A stretch of DNA of 64,000 nucleotides from PALSA-505 sp963699015 (GTDB taxonomy: Bacteria; Actinomycetota; Actinomycetes; Streptosporangiales; Streptosporangiaceae): assembly GCA_963699015.1 (NCBI GenBank), contig CAVOSX010000005.1:1-64000 (forward strand), in the 5' to 3' direction. Shown in pieces: positions 8,038 through 16,620 of this stretch (positions are counted from its first letter, which is position 1; each line of letters opens with the position of its first letter). The notes beneath the pieces were generated by a model that did no database searches, was not told the origin of the DNA, and saw only the letters and a program-made list of their open reading frames with translations. The position numbers were made by a program, and so were the translations under genes.

Positions 8038-9750
8038 TTGCGAGCATGGGGGCCGTCCGGGGCGGCCGAGGTGATCAGGCGGGCACAGGCCGTATCCCGT
8101 GTCGCCCGGCAGACCGGGTGCGGTCTGGACGAGGCCGGTGAGCTGCTCGCGCGGCAGGTAACCCGGCGCGGGTTTCTCGGCGCCGCCGGCGCCGGCGCTC
8201 TGGCTGGAACAGTCGCGGCCGCCCGGCGCCCGGCGCCAGCTCGCGGCGGCCGGGGATCCCCGCGAGTGGTCGTGGTCGGATCGGGCATCGCCGGACTGGG
8301 CTGCGCTTACCGGCTGTGGGCCAGGTACGGCATCAAGGCGGAGGTCTATGAGTACAACACGGTGCCGGGGGGCCGGATCAGGACGCTGCGCGGATACTTC
8401 GAACACGGCCAGATCGTCGAGGAGCACGGCGAGTTCATCAATCCCGAGCACACGGCGACGCTGGCGCTGGCGAAGAGCTTCGGCCTCAGCCTCGACAACA
8501 CCGACGCGTACCCGCCGGGGACGCATCCCGGCCGCGAGACGATGCGCTTTCACGGCAGGAAATGGCCGCAGGCCGCGGTCAACCGCGACTGGCACGACTG
8601 GGCGCGGCAGCTTTTTCATCATGCCGCGTACGTGACCGCACCCTGGCCGCAGCTGTACAACGCCAGCAATCCGGGCGGCCACCGCTTTGATCACATGTCG
8701 GTGACCGAGTGGATTGATACCCACATCCCGGGAGGGGTGGCGTCCGACTTCGGGGCGCTGTGCATCGCGGCCACCCTCGACGAGTTCGGCGGCCCGGCCG
8801 ATGAGACGTCAGCGCTCAACCTCGTCTATCTTCTCGGGCAGGACGCCAGCACCGGCAGCGGCGCCCAGCCGCACCGGGCTCCGCAGCTCGCGGGCGCGAA
8901 CGAGAAGTGGCACGTCCACGGCGGGAATGATCAGCTGATCACGGGCCTGCTGGCGCGGATGCCGGCCGGGGTTCTCCACCTCGGCGAGCGGCTCGCCGCC
9001 GTCCGGCCGCGGCCTGGCGGCGGCTACCGCTGCAGCTTCCAGAGCGCAGCCACGACCCGCGACGTGGCGGCCGATCACGTCGTCCTGGCCATTCCCTTTA
9101 CCTTGCTCGGTTCGGTTGACCTGAGCGGGGTCCCGCTGTCACCGCCGCACGCCCAGGCCATCAGGGAAGAGCCGCTGGGAACCAACTCGAAGTTCTTCCT
9201 GCAGTTCCGCTCGCGAGTGTGGAACGCGGAAAGCGCGACCGGGAACTGCTTTGACGACGGCGTCGTGCAGGGCGGCTGGGACGCGACGTCATACCAGCCA
9301 GGCAGGGCCGGCATCCTCGCCGCGCTGCCCGGCGGCGAGAACGGGCTGGGCTGGGGACGGCGGTACGGCCTGACCACCTATTCCGGCAAGCCGCCGCAGA
9401 ACATGACCGACGCTTACCTGCGGGGCTTTGACGTGCTGTTCCCGCGCGTCTCCCGGGCGTTCAACGGGCGCTCGTACTTCGTCTGGTCACCAGGCGACCC
9501 GCATATCCTGGGCGCTTACTCTTACCTGGCCGTCGGCCAGTACACGGCGTTCAACGGCATCCAGCGCAAGCGGGAGGGCAACCTGCACTTCGCCGGCGAG
9601 CAGACTTCGCTGAACTTCCAGGGCTACATCGAGGGAGCGCTTCGCAGCGGCTACCGCTGCGCCGCCGAGATCGGCGCCCGAGGTAGCCCGCCGCGAGGAT
9701 ACCCGGCGGCCCGCCGGAACGCCGCTGCCCGGGGCGGCGGCGAGAGCTGA
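8038..9750 (+). CDS. Tat-exported flavin amine oxidase
   Basis: The 570-residue protein has a twin-arginine motif (TRRGF, 42-46) followed by an Ala/Gly-rich segment, then a dinucleotide-binding loop GSGIAG (81-86) for FAD. The C-terminal LHFAGEQTSLNFQGYIEGAL closes the FAD site as in monoamine and L-amino-acid oxidases. It probably oxidises an amine outside the cell, giving aldehyde, ammonia and hydrogen peroxide. The start is a TTG preceded by ACAGGGGGG. The 40 residues before the Tat motif are unusually long for a signal, so a later start is possible. No partner gene is adjacent. Confidence 0.88.
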   Translation: MRAWGPSGAAEVIRRAQAVSRVARQTGCGLDEAGELLARQVTRRGFLGAAGAGALAGTVAAARRPAPARGGRGSPRVVVVGSGIAGLGCAYRLWARYGIKAEVYEYNTVPGGRIRTLRGYFEHGQIVEEHGEFINPEHTATLALAKSFGLSLDNTDAYPPGTHPGRETMRFHGRKWPQAAVNRDWHDWARQLFHHAAYVTAPWPQLYNASNPGGHRFDHMSVTEWIDTHIPGGVASDFGALCIAATLDEFGGPADETSALNLVYLLGQDASTGSGAQPHRAPQLAGANEKWHVHGGNDQLITGLLARMPAGVLHLGERLAAVRPRPGGGYRCSFQSAATTRDVAADHVVLAIPFTLLGSVDLSGVPLSPPHAQAIREEPLGTNSKFFLQFRSRVWNAESATGNCFDDGVVQGGWDATSYQPGRAGILAALPGGENGLGWGRRYGLTTYSGKPPQNMTDAYLRGFDVLFPRVSRAFNGRSYFVWSPGDPHILGAYSYLAVGQYTAFNGIQRKREGNLHFAGEQTSLNFQGYIEGALRSGYRCAAEIGARGSPPRGYPAARRNAAARGGGES

Positions 9751-9808
9751 GCAAAGCCGGCCGGGTTCGCCCGCCGCGCGGCGGCCGGGGCCTGGTCACA
9801 TCCGAGCG

Positions 9809-10045
9809 TCAGTGGCGACGCCGGGCGCGTTCCTCCTCGCTGTCCTGGTCAGCCTCGCGATCCTGCTCCCGCCGTTCGCGCACCTGCGCTCCGTGCTCGT
9901 CGACGCGAAGCCGGCGCTCCAGTTGCTCGGCCCGGCGCTGCTCCTTGGGCGTCGCGTGCCCTTCGCGCTCCTGCTCGCGGAGGGAATCAAGTTCCTCCTG
10001 CAGCGCGTAGTCACGCGGCCGCGGCGGCTCGTACGGGTCAGTCAT
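9809..10045 (-). CDS. Small highly charged protein
   Basis: A 78-residue protein made mostly of Glu, Arg, Asp and Gln, predicted to be a single charged helix (ALQEELDSLREQEREG; QRRAEQLERRLRVDEHG). No domain is recognisable. A strong AAGGAGG sits 8 bases before the ATG, which is the main argument that it is real. It lies alone between the amine oxidase and zwf, and could be a regulator or stress-related filler protein. Confidence 0.65.
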   Translation of the reverse strand: MTDPYEPPRPRDYALQEELDSLREQEREGHATPKEQRRAEQLERRLRVDEHGAQVRERREQDREADQDSEEERARRRH

Positions 10046-10127
10046 GGCGGGTCCTCCTTGTCCTGCCCTGCGGGCACCCTCCCATCAGACCGCACCCGCG
10101 GTACCTGAGCCAAGACGGGAGGCGGAT

Positions 10128-10149
10128 CCCGCCCGGCACCGCAGGCGGG
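10128..10149. terminator. Hairpin after zwf
   Basis: CCCGCC (10128-10133) and GGCGGG (10144-10149) can pair around a 10-base loop, 20-40 bases after the zwf stop codon. There is no T-run, as is common in high-GC actinobacteria. Assignment rests only on position and pairing. Confidence 0.35.
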
Positions 10150-10167
10150 GCCAGCAAGCTCCGGGTT

Positions 10168-11640
10168 TCATGTGCTCGGGCTGGCGTCGGACAGGTGCCA
10201 GTGGTAGGGAGCGGCAAGGTGATCGAGGGCCGGCTGCGGTCCCCATGAACCGGGGGCGTACGGCTGGATGGGTGGCGGGTCCTCCAGCAGCGGGGTGGAG
10301 ATTTCCCACAGCCGGTCGATCCCGTCGGCGGTGGTGAACAGGGTCTGGTCGCCGCGCATCGCCTCCAGCAGCAGCCGCTCGTAGCCTTCGAGTCCGTGCA
10401 CGGCGGGGAACGAGTCGGCGTAGCTGAAGGTCATATCGGCGGCGGCGAGGCTCATCGTGTCGCCGGGCTGCTTGGCCAGGAAGCTTATGGTGATGGAGCC
10501 GGGGTCGGCGAAGTCGATGACGATCTCGTTGCGCCGCGCGTTCGGAGCGTGGTTACGCAGGATCGGGAACATCCGCAGCGGCGGCTGATGGAAGCCGAGC
10601 GTGATCACCTGGCGGCTTGCGCCCAGTCTCTTGCCGGAGCGCAGCAGGAACGGGACCCCGGCCCACCGCCAGTTGTCGACTTCGGCCCGCACCGCGACCA
10701 TGGTCTCGGTCTGCGAGTCCGGGGCTACGCCGGGCTCGTCACGGTAGCCGGCGTACTGGCCGCGCACCACGTGCGCCGTGTTGACCGGCTTGAGCGCCTC
10801 GAACACCTTGACCTTCTCTTCGTGCAGGTGCTGGGCGTCCAGCGAGACAGGCGGTTCCATGGCCACGAACCCCAGCACCTGGAACAGGTGGGTGACGATC
10901 ATGTCCCGGTAGGCACCGGTGTGGTCGTAGAAACCGCCCCGCCCCTCGATCGAGAGCGTCTCGGGCACGTCGATCTGTACGTAGGAGATGTGCCTGCGGT
11001 TCCAGACCGGCTCGAACAGGCCGTTGGCGAACCGGAAGGCCAGGATGTTGTCCACCGACTCTTTGCCGAGGAAGTGGTCGATCCGGAACACCTGGGACTC
11101 GCCGAAGGCGGCGTCCACCGTCTGGTTCAGCGCGCGGGCCGACGCCAGGTCGGTGCCGAACGGCTTCTCGATGATGACGCTGGACCCGCGAGCCAGGCCC
11201 GCGTCGCCGAGCATGGTCACCGTGGGCTCGAAGGCGGCCGGCGGGATGGCCAGATGACACAGCCGCGCTGGCAAGCCGCCGATCTCCCGCTCCGCCCGCT
11301 CGATGGCCGCGGTCAGCGAATCGGTGGCGCCGGGCGCAGCGCTGGCGAACGAGAGCCTGCGCGCGAACGCCTGCCAGGCTTCGCCCGCGGGCGTGAGGTT
11401 CCCGAATTCGGCCGCCGCCTGGGCCGCCAGGTCGCGGAACTGCTCGTCGGTCAGGCCCCTGCGCGCGGACCCGATGATCTCGTACCGGTCCGGCATCAGG
11501 CCCGCCGCGGCCAGACGGAACAGCCCAGGCAGCAGTTTGCGTCGGGCCAGGTCGCCGGTCGCGCCGAACATCACGATGACGTGGTTGCCCGGGCGCGACA
11601 CCGATCCCGGGGCCCGGCGGAGCCGGGGGGCCTGCGCCAT
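10168..11640 (-). CDS. zwf: Glucose-6-phosphate 1-dehydrogenase
   Basis: The 490-residue enzyme oxidises glucose-6-phosphate to 6-phosphogluconolactone with NADP, the entry to the oxidative pentose phosphate pathway. The nucleotide-binding motif is FGATGDLARRK (25-35), EKPFG is at 158-162, and the substrate site RIDHFLGKE at 186-194 contains the catalytic His and Lys. Length is normal. It is not next to the usual tal/opcA/pgl cluster, so it may be a second or stand-alone copy. The upstream SDR ends 41 bases before it on the same strand. Confidence 0.95.
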   Translation of the reverse strand: MAQAPRLRRAPGSVSRPGNHVIVMFGATGDLARRKLLPGLFRLAAAGLMPDRYEIIGSARRGLTDEQFRDLAAQAAAEFGNLTPAGEAWQAFARRLSFASAAPGATDSLTAAIERAEREIGGLPARLCHLAIPPAAFEPTVTMLGDAGLARGSSVIIEKPFGTDLASARALNQTVDAAFGESQVFRIDHFLGKESVDNILAFRFANGLFEPVWNRRHISYVQIDVPETLSIEGRGGFYDHTGAYRDMIVTHLFQVLGFVAMEPPVSLDAQHLHEEKVKVFEALKPVNTAHVVRGQYAGYRDEPGVAPDSQTETMVAVRAEVDNWRWAGVPFLLRSGKRLGASRQVITLGFHQPPLRMFPILRNHAPNARRNEIVIDFADPGSITISFLAKQPGDTMSLAAADMTFSYADSFPAVHGLEGYERLLLEAMRGDQTLFTTADGIDRLWEISTPLLEDPPPIQPYAPGSWGPQPALDHLAAPYHWHLSDASPST

Positions 11641-11681
11641 GACTGATCCGCCTTCCTAGATCACGCTGGACAACGAGCCGT

Positions 11682-12431
11682 TCAGGAGACGAACTGCTCA
11701 CCGCCGTCGATGTCGTACGTCGCGCCGGTGAGCGCCGTGTTGATCATGATATGGACGGCGAGCGCGGCGACGTCGGCGGGACCGACGACGCGGCCGATCG
11801 GGAGCGTCGCCCGCAGCTCATCGCGGCGTGCCTCGAGCCGGCCGCCGAGCAGCGATGCCGACAGCGGGGTGTTGACGAAGCCGGCGGCGATGAGGTTGAC
11901 CCGGACCGGCGCGAGCTCAAGGGCGAGAGTCGCCGCGAACGGGGGCAGCGCCGCGGTGGCAGCGGAGGAGATCCCGAGGCCGTGGCCGACGCGCCGGCCG
12001 CCGGTGCCGGCCATGAACAACAGCGTGCCCGCGGGCCTCATCTTGGCGGCGGCGTTGCGCGCAACCTCGAGCGCCAGCACCACGTGGTCGCTGAGCGCGT
12101 CGCGCACCTGGGCTGAGTCCATCTCGAGCAGCGGCCCGTAGGTCGGGCCGCCGGCCGTGACCAGCACATGGTCGATCGGTGCTGGCAGATCCCGGAAGAA
12201 CCCCTGCAGGGAAGCCGTGTCGTTGGCGTCAAAAGCCGCGGTGCGCTCCGCGCCGACTTCCACCGCCGCTTGCCTGAGCCGCTCGTGATCACGGCCGGTG
12301 AGGATGACATCGGCACCCTCTGCCCTGGCGCGCCGGGCGGTCTCGAGCCCGATGCCCGAGCTGCCGCCGATCAAGACGACGGTCTGCCCGGTTAGTTCCG
12401 GTTCGGGCCGGGCGGAGCCTGGGGTGGTCAT
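11682..12431 (-). CDS. Atypical short-chain dehydrogenase/reductase lacking the YxxxK motif
   Basis: The 249-residue Rossmann protein starts at an ATG that overlaps the stop of the upstream oxidoreductase (ATGA). The cofactor loop GGSSGIG is intact near residue 22. Where classical SDRs have YxxxK there is GLGISSAATAALPPF, with no Tyr or Lys. The C-terminal TGATYDIDGGEQ is typical of the fold. Similar atypical SDRs are common in actinobacteria and probably bind a nucleotide, but classical dehydrogenase chemistry is doubtful. A close paralogue lies at 25409-26167. Confidence 0.88.
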   Translation of the reverse strand: MTTPGSARPEPELTGQTVVLIGGSSGIGLETARRARAEGADVILTGRDHERLRQAAVEVGAERTAAFDANDTASLQGFFRDLPAPIDHVLVTAGGPTYGPLLEMDSAQVRDALSDHVVLALEVARNAAAKMRPAGTLLFMAGTGGRRVGHGLGISSAATAALPPFAATLALELAPVRVNLIAAGFVNTPLSASLLGGRLEARRDELRATLPIGRVVGPADVAALAVHIMINTALTGATYDIDGGEQFVS

Positions 12432-13813
12432 GACAGGCTCGCCATCTGGGCGGCCATCGGCCCGGTCGGCTGCGGCATGTCCGCGATCACCATGCGGAGC
12501 ATCTTCAGCGCTGTGTCGTAGATCCCCGAGAAGCTCGGGAAGGGCTGCATGGTGTCGCTCAGCACCTCGACGGGGACGTGGGCGCGGATGGCCAGCGTCG
12601 CCTGCTGCATCCACTCGCCGGCTTCGGGCCCGAGCGCGTAAGCGCCGGTCAGTCGCTCGCCGTCGCTGAGCAGCGTGAGGAACCCGTTGGATTTGGCGTA
12701 GGCGTGCGTGTAGGTCGCGGTCTTCGGCACCTCCGACACCGGTGCGGTGGCGCTGTATTCCGCTTCGACCGCGCCCACCGCCGCGGCCTGCGGATCTGTG
12801 TAGGTGACCCGCGGAACGGCCTCGTAGTTCGCCGGCCGGGCATGGCCGGCGATGTTCTCCGCGACCACGTCACCCTCGTACTCGCCGACGTGTGTCAGCG
12901 GCCAGATACCGGTGACGTCGCCGATCGCCCAGAGCCGCTCGCCGGCGCGCATGTACTCGTCAACGGGGATCCCGTGCGGGCCGGCCGTGACGCCGACTGT
13001 CTCCAGGCCGATCCCGTCCACCCGCGGGCGCCGGCCGGTCGCCGCCAGCAGCCGGTCGCCCCGCAGCTCCCTGCCGTCGTCGAACTGCAGCACGTAGTCC
13101 TGCCCGTCCCGCCGCGCGGCGGAGGCATGCATCCCCAGCACCAGCTCGATCCCGTCCCGGCGCAGCGCCTCAGCGAGCGCCTCGCCCAGCGGCGCGGGCT
13201 CGCGGGGAAGCACGCGGGGGGCGCCTTCGACGAGCGCTGCCTCACCGCCCAGACGCCGCACGATCTGGGCGATCTCGACGCCTGCGGACCCGCCGCCCAG
13301 CACGAGCAGCCGGCCAGGGACGGCCTTCATGCTTGTCGCCTCGCGGGTGCCCCAGACGCCATCGAGCTCGCGCAGTCCCCGCAGCGGAGGCACGATCGGA
13401 TCCGAGCCGGTCGCCACGACGATGTGCTCGGCGGTGTGCCGGGCGCCATCGACATCGACCGCGCCGGTGCCGGCCAGCCTGCCCGTGCCGCGCAGCAGGT
13501 CGATGCCCCGGCTCGCCAGCCAGCGCTGCTGGCCGGCATCGGAATAACCCGACACCATGAAGTCCCGCCAGGCCAGCGCGGCCGCAACATCGACCTGCGC
13601 GGTCGCGGCCGCATCGCGCGCTCCCTGCACCGCCTCGCCAGGGCGCAGCAGCGTTTTTGACGGAATGCAAGCCCAGTACGAGCACTCGCCGCCGACCAGC
13701 TCTCGCTCCACGATGGCGACGCGCAGCCCGCGCCCGGCCAGCGCCGCAGCGCAGTGCTCGCCCGGCGCCCCGCCGCCGAGAACGATCACGTCGTAGTCAT
13801 TGCTCGAGCTCAT
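12428..13813 (-). CDS. Pyridine nucleotide-disulfide oxidoreductase, mercuric-reductase-like
   Basis: This 461-residue flavoprotein has the FAD loop GGGAPGEH near residue 13, the redox disulfide GGECSYWACIPSK (Cys44 and Cys49), a second Rossmann loop LGGGSAGVEIA, and an FAD-closing AIGDVTG. The C-terminal dimer interface of lipoamide dehydrogenases and mercuric reductases normally has His-Pro-Thr then Glu. Here the segment reads MQPFPSFSGIYD, so the His/Glu pair is missing. The SYWACIPSK subgroup may therefore reduce a different substrate. GGAGG precedes the ATG. It is translationally coupled to the atypical SDR. Confidence 0.9.
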   Translation of the reverse strand: MSSSNDYDVIVLGGGAPGEHCAAALAGRGLRVAIVERELVGGECSYWACIPSKTLLRPGEAVQGARDAAATAQVDVAAALAWRDFMVSGYSDAGQQRWLASRGIDLLRGTGRLAGTGAVDVDGARHTAEHIVVATGSDPIVPPLRGLRELDGVWGTREATSMKAVPGRLLVLGGGSAGVEIAQIVRRLGGEAALVEGAPRVLPREPAPLGEALAEALRRDGIELVLGMHASAARRDGQDYVLQFDDGRELRGDRLLAATGRRPRVDGIGLETVGVTAGPHGIPVDEYMRAGERLWAIGDVTGIWPLTHVGEYEGDVVAENIAGHARPANYEAVPRVTYTDPQAAAVGAVEAEYSATAPVSEVPKTATYTHAYAKSNGFLTLLSDGERLTGAYALGPEAGEWMQQATLAIRAHVPVEVLSDTMQPFPSFSGIYDTALKMLRMVIADMPQPTGPMAAQMASLS

Positions 13814-13905
13814 CGGAACCTCCGTGGGTTGCTGGTGGCATTACCGCCGCGGCTTCGCGGCAGACCCGCCGCGCACCGGGCCTGCGGCGGGCAACGAGCG
13901 CCGGG

Positions 13906-14535
13906 TCAGGCGACGATGTGCTTGACCTCCGCCATGTAGCGCCCGGCGGCCGCGGAAGCCGCGTCCGGGCCGATGCCGCGCTGGCGAGCGTCCATGTACG
14001 CCGCATACCAGTCCCACCAGTCGTGCGGCGGGGCCACGGCCTCGAACGCGCCGTGGTGGTCGGCCGTCTCATGCAGGAGCCCGGCCAGCGCCTCGATGTC
14101 GGTCGGCCACACCCGGCCGGGGAGCCGCTCCGTGATCTCCTGCACCAGCCAGCTGTTCCCGTCAGGATCCGCGAACGTCGCGAAGTTGCGGTACGTACTG
14201 CGGTCAGGGTCGCGACCGGGCACGCGCTTGTCCACGTTGTCCAGCCCGGGGCCGTGCCAGACCTCGCTGACGTCCGCGCCGTGGCTGACCAACTCGTCCC
14301 TGGCGGCCACGACGTCCTCGACGACCAGGTACAGGTCCTTTACCGAGCCCGGCGGCATCGTCGATATTCCCTTGCCGAACTGGATCGAGGCGGGCGAGCC
14401 CGGCGGGGTGAACTGCACGATCCGGTAGTTCTCGTCCACGGATATGTCAGCGTCCAGGCGCCACCCCAGGCCCTGGTAGAAGGCCTTCGCGCGCTCGGCG
14501 TCGGCGACCGGCAGCACCGTGACCTCGAACTTCAT
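13906..14535 (-). CDS. VOC (glyoxalase/bleomycin-resistance fold) protein with C-terminal extension
   Basis: From the ATG at 14535 the protein is 209 residues (a GTG at 14541 is possible). It has one VOC domain over residues 1-135: MKFEVTVLPVADAERAKAFY at the start and FATFADPDGNSWLVQE at the end. A helical tail of about 70 residues contains HDWWDWYAAYMDARQRG. This extended form is common in actinobacteria and often annotated as glyoxalase, without a proven reaction. GGAGAGGAG lies upstream. It follows the oxidoreductase operon on the same strand with a 92-base gap. Confidence 0.82.
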   Translation of the reverse strand: MKFEVTVLPVADAERAKAFYQGLGWRLDADISVDENYRIVQFTPPGSPASIQFGKGISTMPPGSVKDLYLVVEDVVAARDELVSHGADVSEVWHGPGLDNVDKRVPGRDPDRSTYRNFATFADPDGNSWLVQEITERLPGRVWPTDIEALAGLLHETADHHGAFEAVAPPHDWWDWYAAYMDARQRGIGPDAASAAAGRYMAEVKHIVA

Positions 14536-14759
14536 GTCCACGATGTCGGGCTCCTCTCCCCCGTGATGCCGGCGACGTCGGTCAGGTCGCCGGCTTTGCG
14601 ACTCCCGGTGTGCTGATCTCCACCCTTGCCGCACTGATCGCCAAAGTCCACTGAATCTCACCAGGTCGCTCGGGAATCCCCCGGGCGGACGCGGCACGGC
14701 ACCTTCACGGCAGGCCGGCCAGGCGGCCCCGCGAGGCGCACCCGATGACCGGTCTGGCC

Positions 14760-15590
14760 TCAGTGCAGCCTTACGGGCGCTTCCACATCGTCGTACATCC
14801 GGACCGCGGCGAGCAGCCCGTCCGGGCCGCGCTCGTAGACACCGAGTCCCGCCTGGGGCGGCAGGCCGTGACTGCCCCAGCGGTCGATGTTGTACTCCAG
14901 GGCGCAGCGCACGCCGTCATCGGTCACCGCGCAGTGCTCGACGCCGATGCCGCCGCCCGCGCTGAAGCACAAGCCGAAGAACGAGCGCAGCTCGGCGGTA
15001 CCGCGGTGGGCGTGCCGCGGGCCGAAGGGGCCCTGGAAGTACCCGTCTGGCGCGAACGTGCTCACCGCCGCCTCGGTGTCACCGGCGGCCAGTGCGGCCT
15101 GGTAGCGGCCGACGACGTCACCGGGGTGGGCAGGGCCCGGCTTGAGTATCGGGGGCCGGACCGGACGCTGCTCGTCGAGCGGCCACTGGCTGCAGTAAGT
15201 ACGGAACACCACCGACCGGTCGTCGGGCGATTCGGTCACGATCGCGACCGGCCACGCCAGCTGTCCCCCGTCGTGGTCCAGGCGGGCCAGCAGTTCTACC
15301 ACGGCCCGGCCCCCGGCCACGGCCGAGGCCACGGTCTCGGTGCTGGCGTGCACCCGGGCCAGCCAGGACAGGTTGTCGCTGATGAACCGCCGCACATGCC
15401 TGTGCCCGCGGACCTCGCCGGCCCGGGGGTCGTAGATCACCACCCCGCCCGGCCATACCGTTTCCAGGACGTGCGTGTCACCCTCGCGCAGCGCGGTGAG
15501 GTACTGCCCGACCGGATCAGCCTGGCCCGCGGCGCGCGTCTGCCTGCGCGCCAGCTCCACGGCGTTGACGAAGTCAGGAAACCACGGCAT
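14760..15590 (-). CDS. Protein with two NTF2/SnoaL-like domains
   Basis: The product is about 276 residues from the ATG at 15590. Two repeated alpha+beta domains of the SnoaL/NTF2 type are visible: the first around GQYLTALREGDTHVLETVW, the second around VGRYQAALAAGDTEAAVSTF. Each has the early helix plus a dividing GD(T)-containing turn. Such domains serve as ketosteroid-isomerase-like enzymes, dehydratases or plain binding proteins, so the role here is open. The gene has its own upstream region divergent from the DUF5519 gene. Confidence 0.72.
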   Translation of the reverse strand: MPWFPDFVNAVELARRQTRAAGQADPVGQYLTALREGDTHVLETVWPGGVVIYDPRAGEVRGHRHVRRFISDNLSWLARVHASTETVASAVAGGRAVVELLARLDHDGGQLAWPVAIVTESPDDRSVVFRTYCSQWPLDEQRPVRPPILKPGPAHPGDVVGRYQAALAAGDTEAAVSTFAPDGYFQGPFGPRHAHRGTAELRSFFGLCFSAGGGIGVEHCAVTDDGVRCALEYNIDRWGSHGLPPQAGLGVYERGPDGLLAAVRMYDDVEAPVRLH

Positions 15591-15831
15591 CCGACACACG
15601 CTCCCTCGCCCGCCCCGGAATCTCCCTGGCGGCTGCCGTCCCTAGTCTTCCGCTTCCGGCGCATCCTCATCCCGGCGCCACCCCGGGGAAGCCCCCGGGC
15701 ATGATGGCGGGCCCAGGTTCGCGTCGTTCTCCCTGCGCCCTCAGGCAGGCCGCCCGGCGCGGGGGATATACCTCGCATTCGGGGCGGGAGCGGGGGGGCC
15801 CGGGTCTGCTCCGGATGTCATCGAATAAATA

Positions 15832-16257
15832 ATGAGACCCGTGGAAGCGCTCGCTTGCGACGCCCCGCCCTTCGCCGACCGGGCACTCGTGCGGTTGCGT
15901 GAGTGGCCGGCGCTGCACGTGCTTAGCACCGAGGGCGGCGGAGTCGGCCTCGCAGCCGGCGCCCGGCAGGTTGTCCATCTGCACCGCGGTCACGAAGCGG
16001 AGGTGTACCTGAGCAGGCCGGCCGTCTGCCGGATGGGCGCCGCGCTGGCGGACAGCCCGCAGGTGCGGTTCGCAGCCGGCGGTGACTGGGTGCGGGTCGG
16101 CCTGCGCTCTGACCGCGACGTGGCGCTGCTGGAATCGCTGGTGAGCGTCGCGATCCAGGTGCACGCGGCGGGCCGCACGACCCGCTGGCATCGCGTGGCA
16201 CCCTGTCCGACGTCGCTGCGTGCCCGGGGCGTGCTGGTGACCGCGCGGTCGGCCTAG
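15832..16257 (+). CDS. Luciferase-fold DUF5519 family protein
   Basis: The 141-residue protein shows the DUF5519 pattern: HLHRGHEAEVYLSRP in the middle, then a long helix-strand region (DRDVALLESLVSVAIQVH). The name luciferase domain reflects annotation practice only; there is no evidence of light production. It is cytoplasmic. The ATG lies in an AT-rich stretch (ATAAATAATGAG). Family assignment is from pattern memory, moderately secure. Confidence 0.65.
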   Translation: MRPVEALACDAPPFADRALVRLREWPALHVLSTEGGGVGLAAGARQVVHLHRGHEAEVYLSRPAVCRMGAALADSPQVRFAAGGDWVRVGLRSDRDVALLESLVSVAIQVHAAGRTTRWHRVAPCPTSLRARGVLVTARSA

Positions 16258-16322
16258 CAGCCGGGGCGTTCCCGGGCGGCGGTCACGCTCGCGGGCAGCT
16301 GTTCAGCCACCCCGGATGGCGT

Positions 16323-16511
16323 TCAGCGGCGACCGAGAATCCAGTACGCGACCGAGTTGCCGGGGTTGGCGACGATGATCGCGCGCCAGAGTTTCTTGTT
16401 GCCCCGGATCTGGTCGTCTTCGCGCCGGCTCAGGTCACGCCAGGCGAGGACCGCGGACGCGACCTCGACGGCGACAAGGACAGCGACCAGCCGCGTCTTC
16501 ACGTTCTGCAT
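16323..16511 (-). CDS. Small membrane protein, PLDc_N-like
   Basis: This 62-residue protein begins with one hydrophobic helix (RLVAVLVAVEVASAVLAW, residues 7-24). It then has a polar stretch DLSRREDDQIRGNKKLW and a second weaker hydrophobic segment ending NPGNSVAYWILGRR. The last part resembles the N-terminal two-helix module found alone in actinobacteria and fused to cardiolipin synthases. It probably sits in the cytoplasmic membrane. Function unknown. Confidence 0.7.
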   Translation of the reverse strand: MQNVKTRLVAVLVAVEVASAVLAWRDLSRREDDQIRGNKKLWRAIIVANPGNSVAYWILGRR

Positions 16512-16620
16512 AGCTTGAGGTTAGAGGGCGCGCCGGCAGGTGTAGGGTCTCAATTCCGTGGCATTGCTTCGGTGCTGGTAAGCAAGCCGACGACACCAGG
16601 GTCGAGTCCTCCTGTGAGGC

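Noticed and set aside
16540..16552. 13-mer GTGTAGGGTCTCA also present at 39758-39770
   Set aside because: It contains a TAGGGT-like -10 element, common in actinobacteria; the contexts differ and one lies in a convergent gap. Chance or generic promoter similarity is enough.
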